A stretch of 9,112 nt of DNA from assembly GCA_021204735.1 (NCBI GenBank), contig JAJPYV010000348.1:1-9112 (forward strand). Reading direction: 5' to 3'. Below the pieces are notes generated by a model. The model did no database searches and was not told the origin of the DNA. It saw only the letters and a list, made by a program, of their open reading frames with translations. The DNA comes from Prevotella sp. GTDB taxonomy: Bacteria; Bacteroidota; Bacteroidia; Bacteroidales; Bacteroidaceae. Made by a program: the position numbers and the translations under genes. Below are positions 7,193-9,112 of the stretch, one piece after another; positions within the stretch are counted from its first letter, which is position 1; every line of letters begins with the position of its first letter.

Positions 7193-8408
7193 TTCTATAT
7201 TTACGGATAAAATTCCATATACATCTTAATAGCAAAGATAATGCCAAAATACATGTACCTTCGGCATAATCCTGGAATATTCCCCCTATGAAAAACAGAA
7301 TTAGCACGCAAGCAGCAAAAAACCAGAAATTATCCTGCCTTTTACGTATCGCATTTCGTGCCACCCTGTAAACGAAAAACAAAGGGAGAGGATTGAACAG
7401 CAATATCTGCAAATTGGTACTGGTTGTAGGGTGCTCCGAGAAAAACATCAAGAAGATGATAATCCCTACCAAACCATCGAGAACTAACAGTAAAGTATCA
7501 AACAACCAGAAATTCTTTTTTAATAGAAATTCTGCTAAAATCACACAAATAATAAGAGCTAATATAATCCACGCACAAGTGATTGGACGCAAAGGAAACT
7601 CACTCTCAATCACCTGCGGACCAGTCACCAAAATCTTAGACTCCTCACTAATCAGAGGTCTGGTAGAACCGTCCTTGTCGTGAATAACCGCATTAGAGAA
7701 ATCATTCATCAAGTTATCAGGAAGAAACTGTTGCTGTTGTATATCAGTAGCCATATCAGCTCTTACCCCCAAAAGAAGATCATTTCCAAACCGCGCCCAT
7801 GGATAATCCACATTCAACTGATGTACCAATTTTCTGTACGAAGGATATATATCCAATTTATTCTGGTACTCCACCGTGCCATTGATATTATCCAGAAGGA
7901 TGTCACGGGCACGGGTGGTGCAGTTGTCATAGAAATAATTATAGCGGTACACCCTATTCTGCGGCAGATAGTTATTCTCTAATGCAGCCACAATCGCATG
8001 TTTCTCCTCTAACGTCAAATTCAGTTTCTGCTGAATAATATCTCTGCCCATATTCCTATATTGTTCGCAAAAGAAGGAAAAAGGCGAGATACCCATCTCG
8101 TAATCAGTAAGTCCGAAAATGAACCTCAAGATGAAAAACGGCTTATTGAAATCGAACATCCCATAATTTACCGCAATGTCAATTTTTCTCGTGTAATCTG
8201 TGTACCTGATCGCAGTGTGACCGTAATGACTGTACACTTCCTTGCCAGGCGAGCAAGTAAGCAGACTAATCTCTATAGAATCAGAATCAATGCTTTTTGT
8301 GGAATCGTTGTATTCAGTTACAGCGTTATTATCCGCATACACCGCATTCGTGAAAAATGAGGTTACGCAAACAACAAAAACGATTAAAAAAAGTCTAATA
8401 CGAATCAC
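7185..8408 (-). CDS. lnb: Lipoprotein N-acyltransferase Lnb (DUF4105 family)
   Basis: Lnb is the Bacteroidota enzyme recently shown in Bacteroides to add the N-terminal acyl chain to lipoproteins, replacing Lnt. The 407-residue product has an N-terminal signal or membrane segment (about 4-25), a periplasmic DUF4105 domain (about 45-270) and five predicted membrane helices (about 277-294, 302-323, 334-351, 361-378, 383-400). Within the domain are SLLTCSPGKEVYSHYGHTAIR (49-68), NYGMFDFNKPFF (81-92) and YFYDNCTTRARDIL (158-171). His64 and Cys163 fit the proposed His/Cys catalytic pair. The start appears to be GTG at 8408: the in-frame stop upstream is only six codons away, no ATG intervenes, and the next Met is past residue 80. 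Residues after it form a good signal sequence. The gene overlaps its downstream neighbour by 8 nt. DUF4105 membership is clear; assignment as the Lnb orthologue rests on the domain plus the five-helix tail. Confidence 0.85.
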   Translation of the reverse strand: MIRIRLFLIVFVVCVTSFFTNAVYADNNAVTEYNDSTKSIDSDSIEISLLTCSPGKEVYSHYGHTAIRYTDYTRKIDIAVNYGMFDFNKPFFILRFIFGLTDYEMGISPFSFFCEQYRNMGRDIIQQKLNLTLEEKHAIVAALENNYLPQNRVYRYNYFYDNCTTRARDILLDNINGTVEYQNKLDIYPSYRKLVHQLNVDYPWARFGNDLLLGVRADMATDIQQQQFLPDNLMNDFSNAVIHDKDGSTRPLISEESKILVTGPQVIESEFPLRPITCAWIILALIICVILAEFLLKKNFWLFDTLLLVLDGLVGIIIFLMFFSEHPTTSTNLQILLFNPLPLFFVYRVARNAIRKRQDNFWFFAACVLILFFIGGIFQDYAEGTCILALSLLLRCIWNFIRKYRND

Positions 8409-8413
8409 GGGTG

Positions 8414-8421
8414 CAAAATTA
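8414..8421 (-). promoter_or_regulatory. Candidate -7 element for lnb, almost abutting the start codon
   Basis: TAATTTTG (8421-8414), followed by CA, matches the Bacteroidetes -7 consensus TAnnTTTG. It ends only 5 nt before the GTG start, so the transcript would begin at or within a few bases of the start codon. No clear TTTG -33 box is seen at the expected distance upstream, so the call is tentative. Confidence 0.4.
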
Positions 8422-8513
8422 AATCATATTTTTCACTTAACACCCCATTATCACGCTTTTTTCAACAAATCGCCATGTTATTTGCGCAAAGAAAGTTACT
8501 CTGTCATGCATAT

Positions 8514-8975
8514 TCACAAACTTTCTAAACAATACAACGGATGTACGTATATGCGCTTTGTTTCCTTAGGATGCTGTTCGTCTTCCGCATCAGTAAACTC
8601 TATTATGCCGAAATTCTCCAACGAGCACCGCTTGCCGACAAGTAAATGCTTGCGGCGCATGAACAGACGCAAACTCTTCATCTTTCCAGTAACGCCCGAC
8701 TTTATTTCAACTGGAACTACCTGCAAATCCTTGGCTATAAGGTAATCAACCTCTGATGTTGTTCCATTTGCGGTATTCTCCCAATAAAACAAATCATGTT
8801 CAACACGTGGCGACATGCTTTTAAGTATTTCCCAACCTGCCACCACTTCTGTTATTTGCCCCTTGTTGACTAAATCCTGTGCTGCTCCCATAAGTATCAT
8901 TTCTATAAGGGAACGTGCGTCTCCCATTTCCAAATCCAATATACGATTTTTGATAAAATAAAGAGGAATAGTAGC
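8514..8975 (-). pseudogene. 5'-truncated AAA ATPase, DUF4143 C-terminal domain only
   Basis: The frame is open from just after a TAA at 8978-8976 to a TGA at 8514-8516. It encodes the end of a DUF4143 protein, a family in which an N-terminal AAA_14 ATPase domain precedes a C-terminal nuclease-like domain. Visible landmarks are IPLYFIKNRILDLEMGDARSLI at the broken end, then FYWENTANGTTSEVDYLI, VPVEIKSG, LRLFMRRKH, SLENFG and the ending VHPLYCLESL. SEVD and EIK fit a PD-(D/E)xK-like pattern. Intact members are around 400 residues or more; the Walker motifs and whole ATPase domain are missing. Family similarity extends to the very start of the open frame, upstream of any ATG (first ATG at 8927; a TTG occurs at 8939), which argues for a decayed fragment rather than a short gene. 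A shortened protein from 8927 remains possible. No functional link to lnb is implied. Confidence 0.75.
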
Positions 8976-9033
8976 TTAATTGCTAAAATCGAGAGGAATA
9001 ACTAAGCAAAATTTGTGAAAATCGAGAGGAATA
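8955..9033. repeat. Three direct copies of a 16-bp motif
   Basis: AAAATCGAGAGGAATA occurs exactly at 8985-9000 and 9018-9033, and with two changes (AAAATAAAGAGGAATA) at 8955-8970. Start-to-start distances are 30 and 33 bp, both multiples of three. The first copy lies in the broken 5' end of the DUF4143 remnant. Unit number is too small, and spacers too dissimilar, for a CRISPR array. Confidence 0.7.
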
Positions 9034-9112
9034 TTGAGCACTTTTTTGATATTTTCGAGCAATATTGTCCTAAATAAATTTTGAGCATGAGATAACCTAC
9101 AAAGTTGTAAGA
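8979..9112. other. AT-rich segment without a supported gene
   Basis: Beyond the remnant no convincing coding region is seen up to the window end. The segment carries two of the three 16-bp direct repeats and three loose copies of a TTGAGCA-like motif (around 9034, 9054 and 9081). A short + strand frame at 9015-9077 (GTG to TAA, 20 codons, beginning VKIERNIEH) is too short to call. Confidence 0.5.

Noticed and set aside
8242..8745. 167-codon + strand frame spanning lnb start, the spacer and the DUF4143 remnant
   Set aside because: It crosses two minus-strand coding regions with clear family similarity and its translation shows no domain.
8955..9033. Possible CRISPR array
   Set aside because: Only three 16-bp repeats with 14- and 17-bp gaps, no dyad symmetry in the repeat and no cas gene nearby.

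Overview
The window looks like chromosomal DNA from a Bacteroidales bacterium, most likely Prevotella or a close relative. The evidence is a SecA of 1125 residues with the long insertions typical of Bacteroidota, a Bacteroidota-type lipoprotein N-acyltransferase (Lnb, formerly DUF4105), TAnnTTTG-type -7 promoter elements, A-rich leaders without Shine-Dalgarno sequences, and AT-rich spacers. This is inferred from protein and promoter style; no rRNA or other marker is present.

Layout. The 3' part of an M13 (neprilysin-like) metallopeptidase runs on the + strand to 1230 and ends at a hairpin terminator (1238-1274). That terminator also suits the converging minus-strand genes. All other genes are on the minus strand. 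In transcription order they are: a 5'-truncated AAA/DUF4143 ATPase remnant (8975-8514), lnb (8408-7185), a secreted alkaline-phosphatase-fold protein overlapping lnb by 8 nt (7192-5750), a 215-bp spacer with promoter-like elements and palindromes, secA (5534-2157), a spacer with a heptamer array, and a lone ABC ATPase (2070-1303).

Function. SecA drives export across the inner membrane and Lnb N-acylates exported lipoproteins. The protein encoded between them has the phosphatase fold and a signal peptide, but has lost nearly all the metal ligands and the nucleophile region of that superfamily. It looks like a pseudo-enzyme translationally coupled to Lnb. An export/lipoprotein-maturation neighbourhood is the most interesting biological reading; a role for the pseudo-enzyme in it is inference.

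Non-coding structure. Two period-7 A/T arrays sit at the 3' ends of secA and the pseudo-phosphatase gene in the same orientation. A perfect 12-bp hairpin contains the secA stop codon. Two overlapping palindromes lie upstream of secA. A 16-bp motif occurs three times at the broken end of the DUF4143 remnant. No tRNA, rRNA, CRISPR array, transposase or intact mobile element was seen.
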